From: Bradyrhizobium huanghuaihaiense
GTDB lineage: Bacteria > Pseudomonadota > Alphaproteobacteria > Rhizobiales > Xanthobacteraceae
NCBI RefSeq assembly: GCF_007830635.1
Contig: NZ_VLLA01000005.1
Location: 186,001 to 250,000, forward strand
DNA length: 64,000 nucleotides
Reading direction: 5' to 3'
The notes under the pieces were generated by a model. The model made no database searches, had not been told where the DNA came from, and was given only the letters and a program-made list of their open reading frames with translations. Every line of letters begins with the position of its first letter. Position 1 is the first letter of the stretch. Shown here piece by piece: positions 51,500 to 59,884 of this stretch. A program made the translations under genes and the position numbers.

Positions 51500-52468
51500 T
51501 CAAGCGTGCTTCTTCGCCTCCACCGGCGGCGTGCCGTGGGTGTGGAACGACTCGATCGTCTTCAATCCCCAGGCCTGGCCCTTCTTGCGCTCCTCTTCCG
51601 TCCACACGATCGGCTTCCAGTCGGGCGCGAGGATCAGGCGCGCGCCGGCATTGGCGACCTCCACGCGGTTGCCGCCGGGCTCGTAGACATAGAGGAAGAA
51701 GGTCTGCTGGATCGCGTGCTTGTGCGGACCGGTCTCGATGTAGATGCCGTTCTCAAGGAAAATATCCGCAGCGCGAAGAATCTCCTCGCGGCTGTCGAGC
51801 GCATAGGTGACGTGGTGGAAGCGGCCAGGTGTGCCGGAATGATCGAGCGAATAAGCAAAGTCGTAGCTCTTGTTCGACATCGTCAGCCACATCGCCGCCT
51901 CGCGGCCATCGTTGAGCACGATCTGCTCGGTGAGGCGGCAGCCGAGATAGTTTTCGAAGAACTCGCGGTTCGCCTTGATGTCGACGGCGAGGCAGTTGAG
52001 GTGATCGAGGCGGCGGACATTGACGCCGCGCGCGGGAAAGCGCTGCGCCTGGTTCTTCAGCGCGGGCTTCAGCTCCGGCGGCGCCTGATACCATTCGGTC
52101 TCGTAATAGAGCTCGACGATGTGGCCGTCAGGGTCGCGGCAGCGGAACGTCGGCCCCTGCCCCATGTCGCCGTCGATCCAGCCGATGTCGAAGCCGGATC
52201 CCATCAGCGCTGCAACACGGCGCTCCAGCGCCTGCTGGCTGCGCGCGCGCAGCGCCATGTGCTCCATGCCCGACGTCTTTGACGCCGTGAGCTTGAGCGA
52301 ATAGCGCTCGTAATCGTCCCAGCCTCGCAAGTAGACGGACTCACCCTTCTGGCCGCTGACGGTCATGCCCATCACGTCGACGAAGAATTTCAGGCTCTCG
52401 TCGGGCTTCGGCGTCAGCAATTCCATGTGGCCGAGATGGGCGAGATCGAGGATCGGTTCCGGCTGCAT
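51500..52468 (-). CDS. Type I extradiol ring-cleavage dioxygenase
   Basis: Fe(II) dioxygenase of the vicinal-oxygen-chelate fold, cleaving a catechol next to the hydroxyls. The 322-residue protein has two similar domains: the first begins LAHLGHMELLTPKPDESLKF, the second carries the iron ligands His in LDHLNCLAVD, His in GRFHHVTYALD and Glu in GGNRVEVANAG. GGAGGAAAGC before ATG 52468 fixes the start. Its promoter region carries the same TTGACG/palindrome element as the TetR-led lower-pathway operon 24 kb away. Substrate unknown; 2,3-dihydroxybiphenyl/catechol 2,3-dioxygenases are the closest group in pattern. Confidence 0.88.
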   Translation of the reverse strand: MQPEPILDLAHLGHMELLTPKPDESLKFFVDVMGMTVSGQKGESVYLRGWDDYERYSLKLTASKTSGMEHMALRARSQQALERRVAALMGSGFDIGWIDGDMGQGPTFRCRDPDGHIVELYYETEWYQAPPELKPALKNQAQRFPARGVNVRRLDHLNCLAVDIKANREFFENYLGCRLTEQIVLNDGREAAMWLTMSNKSYDFAYSLDHSGTPGRFHHVTYALDSREEILRAADIFLENGIYIETGPHKHAIQQTFFLYVYEPGGNRVEVANAGARLILAPDWKPIVWTEEERKKGQAWGLKTIESFHTHGTPPVEAKKHA

Positions 52469-52913
52469 GCTTTCCTCCAGGGCTTGTCCAGTAAGGCGTG
52501 GCTGCGTTCCGCCTGACCGACGGCGCGATTGAGACGCGGGACACAACGACGCGCGTCTCTGCGCGGCGCCGCACGATTTCATTTGTACTAATGTACAAAT
52601 GATTAGGTCCCGTCAACAAATCAACCACCATCCCCCGCTGTAAACGGCGCCCCGTGGGTCCGGCAGGGCGTCGCGCGACCGGAGGCAGCCTGCCCGAATG
52701 GTAAAATCTTCCTTAAGGTCGCCTCGCCTCCGGCCGCCGGGAAATGCAGCGTTTTCTCGGCGATTTCGTCCATAAAGATGCATTTGCAACAAAGCTTCCG
52801 ACCGAATTACCGCGGATTTGACGGAGCGGGCGCGCCCGGCGTTTAACCGTTTGTCCAGCGACGCCCGCGCATAGTCTGGAACAAATTCCTCGCTCTTGCC
52901 GGGTTCATTCATC
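52469..52913. other. Intergenic region with dioxygenase promoter
   Basis: About 445 bases without a gene. The first 150 hold the leader, operator and promoter of the extradiol dioxygenase. The rest (52620-52913) leads to the HerA-like gene; I see no convincing frame, hairpin or repeat there. Confidence 0.6.
52581..52619 (-). promoter_or_regulatory. Promoter-operator of the extradiol dioxygenase, same as TetR site
   Basis: TTTGTACTAATGTACAAA (52582-52599), a palindrome with 7-base arms and 4-base centre, is followed on the minus-strand upstream side by TTGACG (52616-52611). The whole 39-base segment matches 28103-28141 at 33 of 39 positions. It lies 113 bases before the dioxygenase start, so here the mRNA has a real leader. 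Confidence 0.8.
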
Positions 52914-54653
52914 GTGACATCCTTTGGACGCGTGATTTCGGTACGTGGCTCGCTCGCCCGGGTCGGGCTTCTGGCGGCCAGCCAAATGCCGATCTCGGAG
53001 GTTCGGGCCACCGTCGGCCGCTTCGTCAGCATTCGCTGCGCCAGCTCGGTCATCGTCGCGATGATCACCGAGGTCTCCTGCGAGAATTTGTCGAGCACGG
53101 ACAATTACATCGCCATCGCCTCGGTCGACCTGCTCGGCGAAATCCTCAACGCCGCCGACAAGGCCAAATTCCAGCGCGGCGTCACCAATTATCCGACCAT
53201 CGGCGATGCGGTCGACCTGATCACGAGCCAGGAGTTGCGCACGATCTACGCGCCGACCGGATCGGACCAGATCAATGTCGGCTTCCTGCAGCAGGACCGC
53301 TCCGTCGTCGCCTATGTCGACGTCGAGGAAATGCTCTCGAAGCATTTCGCCGTGCTGGGCTCGACCGGCGTCGGCAAATCGACCGGCGTCTCGCTGCTGC
53401 TCAACGAGATCCTGAAGGCGCGGCCGAACCTGCGCATCTTCCTGCTCGACGTCCACAACGAATATGGCCGCTGCTTCGGCGACCGCGCGCTGGTGCTGAA
53501 CCCGCGGAACCTGAAGCTGCCGTTCTGGCTGTTCAACTTCGAGGAAATCGTCGACGTGCTGTTCGGCGGCCGCGCCGGCGTGCCCGAGGAGCTCGACGTC
53601 CTTGCGGAAGTGATCCCGCTCGCCAAGGGCATCTACACCCAGTATCAGAACTCCGATCGCCTCGGCCTGAAGCGCATCGATCCCAAGCAGATCGGCTTCA
53701 CCGTCGACACGCCGGTGCCGTACCGCCTGGTCGACCTGATCTCGCTGATCGACGAGCGCATGGGCAAGCTGGAAAACCGCTCCTCGCGCATCATCTACCA
53801 CAAGCTGATCTCGCGCATCGACGCTGTGCGCAACGATCCGCGCTACGCCTTCATGTTCGACAACGCCAATGTCGGCGGCGACACCATGGCCGAGGTCATC
53901 AGCCATCTGTTCCGCCTCCCCGCCAACGGCAAGCCGATGACGGTGATGCAGCTCGCCGGTTTCCCGGCCGAGGTCATCGACTCCGTCGTGTCTGTTCTTT
54001 GCCGCATGGCGTTCGATTTCGGCCTGTGGAGCGACGGCGTTTCCCCGATGCTGTTCGTCTGCGAGGAAGCGCACCGTTACGCCTCCGCCGACCGCAATGT
54101 CGGCTTCGGCCCGACCCGCAAGGCGGTGTCGCGCATCGCCAAGGAAGGCCGCAAATACGGCGTCTATCTCGGCCTCATCACGCAGCGCCCCGCGGAGCTC
54201 GACGCCACCATCATCTCCCAGTGCAACACGCTGTTCACGATGCGTCTTGCCAACGACCGCGACCAGGCGCTGCTGCGCGCCGCGGTGTCGGATGCGGCCG
54301 CGAACCTCCTGTCCTTCGTGCCCTCGCTCGGCACCCGCGAGGTGCTGGCGTTCGGCGAAGGCGTCGCGCTGCCGACCCGTCTGCGCTTCAAGGAGGTGCC
54401 GCCGCACCAATTGCCGCGCGGCGAAGCCACCATCAGCAGCGTTCCCTCCCTCACGTCCGGCCACGACATGCATTTCGTCGGCGCCGTGCTGGAGCGCTGG
54501 CGCGGCGCCACCTCGCAGCGCGACGTGCCGAACGATCCGGTGTTCTCGGCCCCGCCCACGAAGACGATGTCCAGCCTCGAAGCCCCGATGCTGCAGCCCT
54601 CGATGGGACTCGATCCCGATCGCTTCTCGCTGCTGAAGAAGCCGCTGCGGTAG
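52914..54653 (+). CDS. HerA-like ATPase (DUF87)
   Basis: A 579-residue ATPase of the FtsK/HerA class. An N-terminal HAS-barrel-like domain (TSFGRVISVRGSLARVGLLA, DLLGEIL) is followed by Walker A GSTGVGKSTGVS, a Walker B-type FLLDVHNEYGR and PMLFVCEEAHRYA, and the arginine-finger region LITQRPAELDATIISQCNTLF. HerA pumps DNA with the NurA nuclease in archaea; bacterial versions act in defence or DNA processing and their substrate is often unknown. No nuclease gene is next to it. The GTG at 52914 gives the usual family start; an in-frame TTG six codons earlier is possible. Confidence 0.87.
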   Translation: MTSFGRVISVRGSLARVGLLAASQMPISEVRATVGRFVSIRCASSVIVAMITEVSCENLSSTDNYIAIASVDLLGEILNAADKAKFQRGVTNYPTIGDAVDLITSQELRTIYAPTGSDQINVGFLQQDRSVVAYVDVEEMLSKHFAVLGSTGVGKSTGVSLLLNEILKARPNLRIFLLDVHNEYGRCFGDRALVLNPRNLKLPFWLFNFEEIVDVLFGGRAGVPEELDVLAEVIPLAKGIYTQYQNSDRLGLKRIDPKQIGFTVDTPVPYRLVDLISLIDERMGKLENRSSRIIYHKLISRIDAVRNDPRYAFMFDNANVGGDTMAEVISHLFRLPANGKPMTVMQLAGFPAEVIDSVVSVLCRMAFDFGLWSDGVSPMLFVCEEAHRYASADRNVGFGPTRKAVSRIAKEGRKYGVYLGLITQRPAELDATIISQCNTLFTMRLANDRDQALLRAAVSDAAANLLSFVPSLGTREVLAFGEGVALPTRLRFKEVPPHQLPRGEATISSVPSLTSGHDMHFVGAVLERWRGATSQRDVPNDPVFSAPPTKTMSSLEAPMLQPSMGLDPDRFSLLKKPLR

Positions 54654-54659
54654 AAGGCT

Positions 54660-54805
54660 CTCGTGTCCCGGACGCGCTGCAGCGTGAAACGCTGCTGCGC
54701 AGAGCCGGGACCCACGCCACGTCAACTCAACACTCAGGAGACACTGGGCCCCGGCTCTGCAGCGCACCGCTGAAGAAGCGCTGCGCTGCGTCCGGGGCAC
54801 GAGAG
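54660..54805. repeat. Nested inverted repeat, TCGTGTCCCGGACGCGCTGC type
   Basis: TCGTGTCCCGGACGCGCTGC near 54661 pairs imperfectly with GCGCTGCGTCCGGGGCACGA ending near 54804, and an inner pair CTGCGCAGAGCCGGGACCCA / TGGGCCCCGGCTCTGCAGCG lies between. It is a mobile-repeat type I associate with Bradyrhizobium, located between two plus-strand genes. Confidence 0.72.
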
Positions 54806-54870
54806 CGGTACATTGAGGCCGCCGCCCGCATCGACTATGGTTGCCGGCCTAAAAGCCGGAATCCAAACAC

Positions 54871-55452
54871 ATGACAAAGACCGCCACGCAACGCTTCCCC
54901 GCTCCCGCTCTCGACACGCTCCCCGAGGACATCCGCACCCGCCTCCTCGGCGTGCAGGAAAAGAGCGGCTTCGTGCCGAACGTGTTCCTCACCCTCGCCT
55001 ACCGCCCCGACGAGTTCCGCGCCTTCTTCGCCTATCACGACGCGCTGATGGAGAAGGACGGCGGCCTGACGAAGGCCGAGCGCGAGATGATCGTGGTGGC
55101 GACCTCGGCCGCCAATCAGTGCCAGTATTGCGTGATCGCGCATGGCGCGATCCTGCGCATCCGCGCCAAGAATCCGCTGATCGCCGACCAGGTCGCGGTG
55201 AACTACCGCAAGGCCGACATCACACCGCGCCAGAAGGCGATGCTCGATTTCGCGATGAAGGTCTCCGCCGATGCGCAGCGCGTCTCGGAGGAGGATTTCG
55301 CCGTGCTAGAGCCGCATGGCTTCAGCGACGATGACATCTGGGACATCGCCGCGATCTCCGCCTTCTTCGCGCTGTCGAACCGGCTGGCGAACTTCACGGG
55401 CATGCGGCCGAACGAGGAATTCTATCTGATGGGACGCCTGCCGAAGAAATGA
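54871..55452 (+). CDS. Peroxidase-related AhpD/carboxymuconolactone-decarboxylase-fold protein
   Basis: A 193-residue all-helical protein with the redox motif NQCQYCVIAHGA (CxxC plus His) of AhpD-like peroxidase-related enzymes, followed by ITPRQKAMLDFAMKV. Such proteins reduce hydroperoxides with the CxxC pair or serve as helper in thiol redox. Cytosolic. The start matches family length; only a weak ribosome site is visible. Upstream lies the repeat element; the MgtC-like gene follows after 16 bases, so the two may be co-transcribed. Confidence 0.87.
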   Translation: MTKTATQRFPAPALDTLPEDIRTRLLGVQEKSGFVPNVFLTLAYRPDEFRAFFAYHDALMEKDGGLTKAEREMIVVATSAANQCQYCVIAHGAILRIRAKNPLIADQVAVNYRKADITPRQKAMLDFAMKVSADAQRVSEEDFAVLEPHGFSDDDIWDIAAISAFFALSNRLANFTGMRPNEEFYLMGRLPKK

Positions 55453-55468
55453 CAGAAGGGCATTGACC

Positions 55469-55957
55469 GTGCTGGACTGGCCCGAGATCCTTTTGCGCCT
55501 CGGCGTCGCCACGCTCGCAGGCTGCGCCATCGGCCTCAATCGTGACCTGCACGGCAAGCCGATCGGGCTGAAGACGCTCGGCATCGTCGGGCTCTCGACC
55601 GCCACCGTCGTGTTGCTGGCCGTGCAGTTCGCCGAGGCCGGCAAGATCACCGATGCGGCGAGCCGCGTCATCCAGGGCATCCTCACCGGCATCGGCTTCC
55701 TCGGTGCCGGCGTGATCGTCCACGAAAGCGAAAGGTTTCGCGTCCGCGGCCTCACCAGTGCCGCCTGCACCTTCCTCGCCGCCTGCCTCGGCATCGCCTG
55801 CGGCGTCGGCGAGTGGCCGATCGTCGGCACGGCACTGACGCTGGCCTTCCTGATCCTCACCATCGGCAACCGCACCGAGCACTGGCTCCACCGGATGCTC
55901 GGTGGCAGGCACGAGGCGCATGACGTCGAAAGCGGCCCGGAAGAGCGGCACCCGTAA
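55469..55957 (+). CDS. MgtC/SapB-family membrane protein
   Basis: Inner-membrane protein of about 162 residues with four or five transmembrane helices and the family motifs GCAIGLNRDLHGKPIGLKT, ILTGIGFLGAGVIVHES and VRGLTSAACTFLAACLGIA. MgtC-type proteins help growth at low magnesium and modulate the F-ATPase in Salmonella; the role in soil bacteria is less clear. The start is probably GTG at 55469 (AAGGG upstream); a TTG two codons earlier is possible. The C-terminal domain of MgtC is absent, typical for the SapB-like short form. Confidence 0.85.
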   Translation: MLDWPEILLRLGVATLAGCAIGLNRDLHGKPIGLKTLGIVGLSTATVVLLAVQFAEAGKITDAASRVIQGILTGIGFLGAGVIVHESERFRVRGLTSAACTFLAACLGIACGVGEWPIVGTALTLAFLILTIGNRTEHWLHRMLGGRHEAHDVESGPEERHP

Positions 55958-55981
55958 GCGCCCCGTTCGCCGGTTCCGCGG

Positions 55982-56206
55982 TCAGTGCGAGCGACCTGCG
56001 CGGCGCCAGTAGAAGGCCGCAAGCGCGACCGGCAACGAAAGTGCCAGCCACGACAGGCCATCCCAGATCCCATCTCCAACGAGCGCCAGACCAAGCCCGG
56101 CGGCGCAGACCAGGCCGACGAGGAGCGGCACCCGGAACACATCCCAGGCACTTCTGTGGTGCCGGGCCGGGTTCGGAAAGTCCGCCTTGGGAACGGAAGG
56201 GAGCAT
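55982..56206 (-). CDS. Small membrane protein after the PepSY gene, 74 aa
   Basis: A 74-residue protein with a polar N terminus (MLPSVPKADFPNPARHHRSA) and two hydrophobic segments (FRVPLLVGLVCAAGLGLALV, LSWLALSLPVALAAFYW) joined by a short loop. It follows the PepSY-domain gene after 4 bases and is the last gene of the siderophore receptor operon. GGAAGGGAG-like bases are not well placed, so translation is probably coupled to the gene before. Role unknown, likely an accessory of the iron-reduction membrane protein. Confidence 0.7.
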   Translation of the reverse strand: MLPSVPKADFPNPARHHRSAWDVFRVPLLVGLVCAAGLGLALVGDGIWDGLSWLALSLPVALAAFYWRRAGRSH

Positions 56207-56210
56207 GGGA

Positions 56211-57353
56211 CTAGACACCGACTGCTTCGGTCCGGCCTGCGCCGAGCGGCTTGCCGCGGACCGACGATCTCCTCGCCGCCCAGAGATAGATTCCACTGAC
56301 GAGCACGATGATCGTCATCACGTCCAGAACCGCCCAGACGATCTTCAGCGGAAGCCCGCCATAGTCGCCGAAATGCAGCGGGCGCGAGACCTGAAGCGTC
56401 TTCAGATACCAGGGCACTTCGGGCGCGACGATCGTCTTGCCGTCATTGGCGTCGACCAGCATCGGCTGGAGCATGCGCGCCGTGAAGGGCGTCGCGCCCT
56501 TGGTCCAGACGACGAGGTGCTGCGGGCTGCCGAAGCGCGCCGACGTCGGCATCGTCACCGAGGTGACCAGGCGATCCGGAAATCTTGACCGGACGAGCTC
56601 GACCGCGGCCTGAACCGAAGGGATCGGAGCCACGGGCTTGCCCAGATGAGGCGCCAGCAACACGGGAATGAGCTGCGCCCGCCATAGGTCGAACAGCGGC
56701 GTCGCCAGCGTGTTGATCATGCCGGTGAGGCCCACCACCATCGTCCAGGTCACGGTGACGATGCCGAGGAGATTATGGGTGTCGAGCCATTTGACGCGAG
56801 GCGACGATCTCCGGCGGATCGTGCCGAAATCCAGCCGCCGCATGAACGGCCAGTAGACCACGATGCCGGATATGATCGACACGGCGAACACGAGGCCCAT
56901 CGCCCCGAGAAACAGTTCGCCGGGGAGCCCTGCGAACATGTCCTTGTGAATTCGCAAAACGATGTCCATGACGCCCTGATGCGGCGCCTCCTCTCCAAGT
57001 ACATCGGCCGTACGCGCATCGAGCGTCAGACGATGGAAGTTTCCCGGAGCCGGGATCGCGGTCGGCGAAACCGCGACCGTCACCAGCGGCTCGGTTTGCT
57101 TGAGATTGAGCAGCAGGACGTATTGACCGGGAAAGCGCGCCTGGGCAGCCGCGATCATCCGGTCGAGCGAGAGACGCGGCGTGCCTTCCGGCATCGCGGG
57201 CGCCGCGATCTCATCCTCGAGCAGATCGTCGATCTCGTCGTGAAAGACCAGCGGCAGCCCCGTCACGCACAGCATCAGCAGGAACAGCATGCACACCAGC
57301 GAGGTCCAGGTGTGAACTCTGGACCATAGCCGGATCGTGCGCGCTTGAACCAT
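56211..57353 (-). CDS. PepSY-associated transmembrane protein (siderophore iron reductase type)
   Basis: Inner-membrane protein of 380 residues with four main transmembrane helices (about 15-35, 142-165, 190-215, 330-355) and PepSY-type periplasmic domains between them. Family patterns: SRVHTWTSLVCMLFLLMLCVTGLPLVF, LRIHKDMFAGLPGELFLGAMG, WLDTHNLLGIVTVTWTMVVGL with paired His that may hold haem, and GDYGGLPLKIVWAVLD. Such proteins (FsrB-like/PiuB-like) reduce siderophore-bound iron. It is 6 bases downstream of the TonB-dependent receptor, which fits this job. Confidence 0.87.
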   Translation of the reverse strand: MVQARTIRLWSRVHTWTSLVCMLFLLMLCVTGLPLVFHDEIDDLLEDEIAAPAMPEGTPRLSLDRMIAAAQARFPGQYVLLLNLKQTEPLVTVAVSPTAIPAPGNFHRLTLDARTADVLGEEAPHQGVMDIVLRIHKDMFAGLPGELFLGAMGLVFAVSIISGIVVYWPFMRRLDFGTIRRRSSPRVKWLDTHNLLGIVTVTWTMVVGLTGMINTLATPLFDLWRAQLIPVLLAPHLGKPVAPIPSVQAAVELVRSRFPDRLVTSVTMPTSARFGSPQHLVVWTKGATPFTARMLQPMLVDANDGKTIVAPEVPWYLKTLQVSRPLHFGDYGGLPLKIVWAVLDVMTIIVLVSGIYLWAARRSSVRGKPLGAGRTEAVGV

Positions 57354-57359
57354 GGTGCC

Positions 57360-59666
57360 CTACCAGCGATAGCTGAGCGTGCCCGTGACGGTGCGCGGGC
57401 TGGTGTATTGGCAGCCGCCATTCGTCGTGCAAGCGAGAGTGACGCGGTCGGCGATGTTCTTCACATTCAGCGCCAGGTTTACGCCCTTCGGCTGGCGATA
57501 ATGCAGGCCGGCATCGAACACGACGTAACCTTCGTTGACGATGGTGTTGGTGGTATCGGCAAAGGTTGGCCCGTTGTAGCGAATGCCGCCGCCAAGTCCC
57601 CAGCCATCCCAGGTGCCGCCCTGGACCGTATAGTCGACATAGGCGGATGCGAGCTGGCGGGCCACCAGCGTCGGGACCTTGCCGAGGTCGGCGGCAGTGG
57701 TGGTTTGCGTCACCTTCACGTCCATATTGGTATAGGTCGCCACGAGGTTCAGCCCCGGTACGATCTGCGCTAGCGCCTCGAACTCGACGCCGCGCGAATT
57801 GACCTCGCCGAGCTGGGTGCTGAAGTTGAGATGTGCGGGGTCAGTCGTCAGCGAGTTCTGCCGCGTCAAGTCGAACAGTGCCACCGTCATCAGCAGGGTC
57901 CGCGACGGCTGGTACTTGACGCCGACTTCATGCTGCTGTGCCGTGGTCGGCTTGAAAGGGCTGCCTCCAAAGTCCGTGCCTGGCGTCGGGAGGAAGGATT
58001 CGGAGTAGCTGTAGTAGGGCGCCACTCCGGAATCGAACACGTACGAGACCGCCCCTCGCTTGCTGAAGGCCGAGTCCTTCGTATCGGTGCTTTTGTTGGC
58101 CACCAACGCATAGGTGTTCTGTTCGGACGCGTCATACCGTCCACCCAATGTGAAGATCCAGTTCTGGAGCTTCATCTGGTCCTGCACATAGACGCCCACC
58201 TGATCGATCGCCTGGTTCGCCGAGGGGGTGACGAGCGTAGTCGGAACGACGACGGCCTGGTCGTAGATCGGATTGATTTTGCTGAGCGGCGGCGCAGCTC
58301 CGGAATATGTCCGGTCCGTCATGTTGAACGTCAGATAATCGACGCCGGAGACCACCGTATGCTGAAGCGGCCCCATGCTGAACTTGCTGATGAGGTGATT
58401 GTCGGTCGACAGCGAGTCGGACTGCTCCAGCGTGTGCACCGCGCGCCGCGCAAAGACTGTGGTCGTATCGACCGGACTTCCGACGAACGTCAGGTAGCGA
58501 TAGTCGAGCTCGCTGTGGCCGTAGCGGGCCTTCAATTCGAAGATCAGATTGTTGCTGAAGCGATGCTCGAACTGGTAGCCGATGCGCTCCTGCTCCTGAT
58601 CGAATTTGTTGTAGCTGGGATCGCCAAGGAACAGCGGCAGCGCCGTGACACCGGTGATCTTCCCGCCGCTCACATGAGCCATCGACAGCGGAAAGGCGTT
58701 TCCGGTCAGGTCGTGGGTATAGTCGGCGAGAATGGTCAGCGTCGTGTCGTTGGTCGGCTTCCAGGTCACGGCCGGCGCGATATAGGTCCGGTTGTCCTTC
58801 ACGTAGTTGGAGAAGTTGGCGATCTGCGCATCGGAATCCCTGAACACGCCTGTCAACCTGTAAAGGAGCGTCCCATCCTTGGTCGCGGGCCCGCCGAAAT
58901 CGAAGGCGCCCTGAAACCGGTCGTAATTGCCGAATTGACCGACGATTTCGCCGAAGGCCTTATCGGGCGGCCGCTTGCTGATGACGTCGACAAGACCGCC
59001 CGGAGCGCCCTGCCCGTACATGACCGAGCTCGGCCCCTTGATGACGTCGATGCGTTCGAAGCCGTAGGGCTCGTTGCGGAACAGCGAAAAGAAGGCGGGA
59101 TCGCCAACCTCGCGAAGCCCGTCGCGATAGGCGCCGTAGCCGTTGTTGTCGAAGCCGCGGATGAAGACGTTGTCGAAGCGCGGGTCCTTGCCGCCCGGCT
59201 GGATGGCAAGACCTGCGACATACTGCAATCCTTCGACCAGCGTCGTGACCGAGCGGGCATCGAGCTGATCGCGGCTGACGACGGAAACGGATTGAGGCGT
59301 CTCGAGGATCGGCGTGTCGGACTTCATCGCAGCCGAGCTGACGACGGGTACAAAACCCCTCACCGGATCCGTACCGCGTTCCGTTACAGCGGTGGCCGAC
59401 TGAGAAGCCGCTTGAGGCGTCTGTCCTGCCGCGCGTGATCGCGTGCGCTGGGTGCTCGCCGATCGCGAGCTGCGCGCCGCCGTGACCTGGCGCTTGCTTG
59501 GGCGGCTTTGCTCGACCACGACGGGCGGAATGTCCGATGCTCCGCTTGCGCTTTGGGCTTGCGCGCTGCCGCCGAAGGCAATGGCGGGAGGAAGTGCGAG
59601 AAGACCGCACAAGACCGACACGCGCCCGCGCTTCGTTGCGCGTGCGTCAAACACAAATTCCAGCAT
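57360..59666 (-). CDS. TonB-dependent siderophore receptor (FhuA/FpvA type)
   Basis: Outer-membrane receptor, 768 residues, with a signal peptide (about 1-38, ends SAQAQ), a Ser/Arg-rich linker, the plug domain (ILETPQSVSVVSRDQLDARS, RFDNVFIRGFDNNGYGAYRDG, ERIDVIKGPSSVMYGQGAPGG) and a 22-strand barrel ending in the aromatic YRW. The plug pattern is that of ferrichrome- or hydroxamate-type receptors. First gene of an operon with the PepSY protein and a small membrane protein, so it imports a ferric siderophore. A hairpin lies just before the start codon. Iron control by Irr or similar is likely but I found no convincing box. Confidence 0.9.
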   Translation of the reverse strand: MLEFVFDARATKRGRVSVLCGLLALPPAIAFGGSAQAQSASGASDIPPVVVEQSRPSKRQVTAARSSRSASTQRTRSRAAGQTPQAASQSATAVTERGTDPVRGFVPVVSSAAMKSDTPILETPQSVSVVSRDQLDARSVTTLVEGLQYVAGLAIQPGGKDPRFDNVFIRGFDNNGYGAYRDGLREVGDPAFFSLFRNEPYGFERIDVIKGPSSVMYGQGAPGGLVDVISKRPPDKAFGEIVGQFGNYDRFQGAFDFGGPATKDGTLLYRLTGVFRDSDAQIANFSNYVKDNRTYIAPAVTWKPTNDTTLTILADYTHDLTGNAFPLSMAHVSGGKITGVTALPLFLGDPSYNKFDQEQERIGYQFEHRFSNNLIFELKARYGHSELDYRYLTFVGSPVDTTTVFARRAVHTLEQSDSLSTDNHLISKFSMGPLQHTVVSGVDYLTFNMTDRTYSGAAPPLSKINPIYDQAVVVPTTLVTPSANQAIDQVGVYVQDQMKLQNWIFTLGGRYDASEQNTYALVANKSTDTKDSAFSKRGAVSYVFDSGVAPYYSYSESFLPTPGTDFGGSPFKPTTAQQHEVGVKYQPSRTLLMTVALFDLTRQNSLTTDPAHLNFSTQLGEVNSRGVEFEALAQIVPGLNLVATYTNMDVKVTQTTTAADLGKVPTLVARQLASAYVDYTVQGGTWDGWGLGGGIRYNGPTFADTTNTIVNEGYVVFDAGLHYRQPKGVNLALNVKNIADRVTLACTTNGGCQYTSPRTVTGTLSYRW

Positions 59667-59884
59667 TCCCAGTCCCCAAATTTACGGGGACGACCATGCG
59701 AACACTCCGAATGCACAATCAAAGATTTTTGGGCGTTCGCGCTGTGGAATCGATATAGATTGGATCTGTTCTAACGAAACAGCGTCACCGTCTTGCTCGT
59801 GTCTTCCGTTAGCTGCATGAATTACGGACCGACAACGGCGATGATGCATCGCCGGTCTCCGCGATCATATTGCGGCGCCGCGAC
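59667..59884. other. Upstream region of the siderophore receptor operon
   Basis: About 218 bases between the receptor start and the P-type ATPase stop. It holds a hairpin at 59672-59691 and AT-rich stretches near 59725-59780 that could be the promoter. A TTAGAAC on the minus strand resembles half of an Irr box but lacks its partner. Confidence 0.45.
59672..59691 (-). promoter_or_regulatory. Hairpin masking the receptor ribosome binding site
   Basis: In the transcript GUCCCC and GGGGAC form a 6-bp stem with an 8-base loop. The 3' arm is the best Shine-Dalgarno-like sequence and ends 5 bases before the ATG, so folding could limit translation of the siderophore receptor. Confidence 0.4.

Noticed and set aside
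52905..54800. Open frame of 631 codons on the minus strand opposite the HerA-like gene
   Set aside because: Antisense shadow; no recognisable domain, and the plus-strand protein has Walker motifs.
59767..59780. Possible Irr box before the siderophore receptor
   Set aside because: Only one half (TTAGAAC on the minus strand) is present; the partner half-site is missing.
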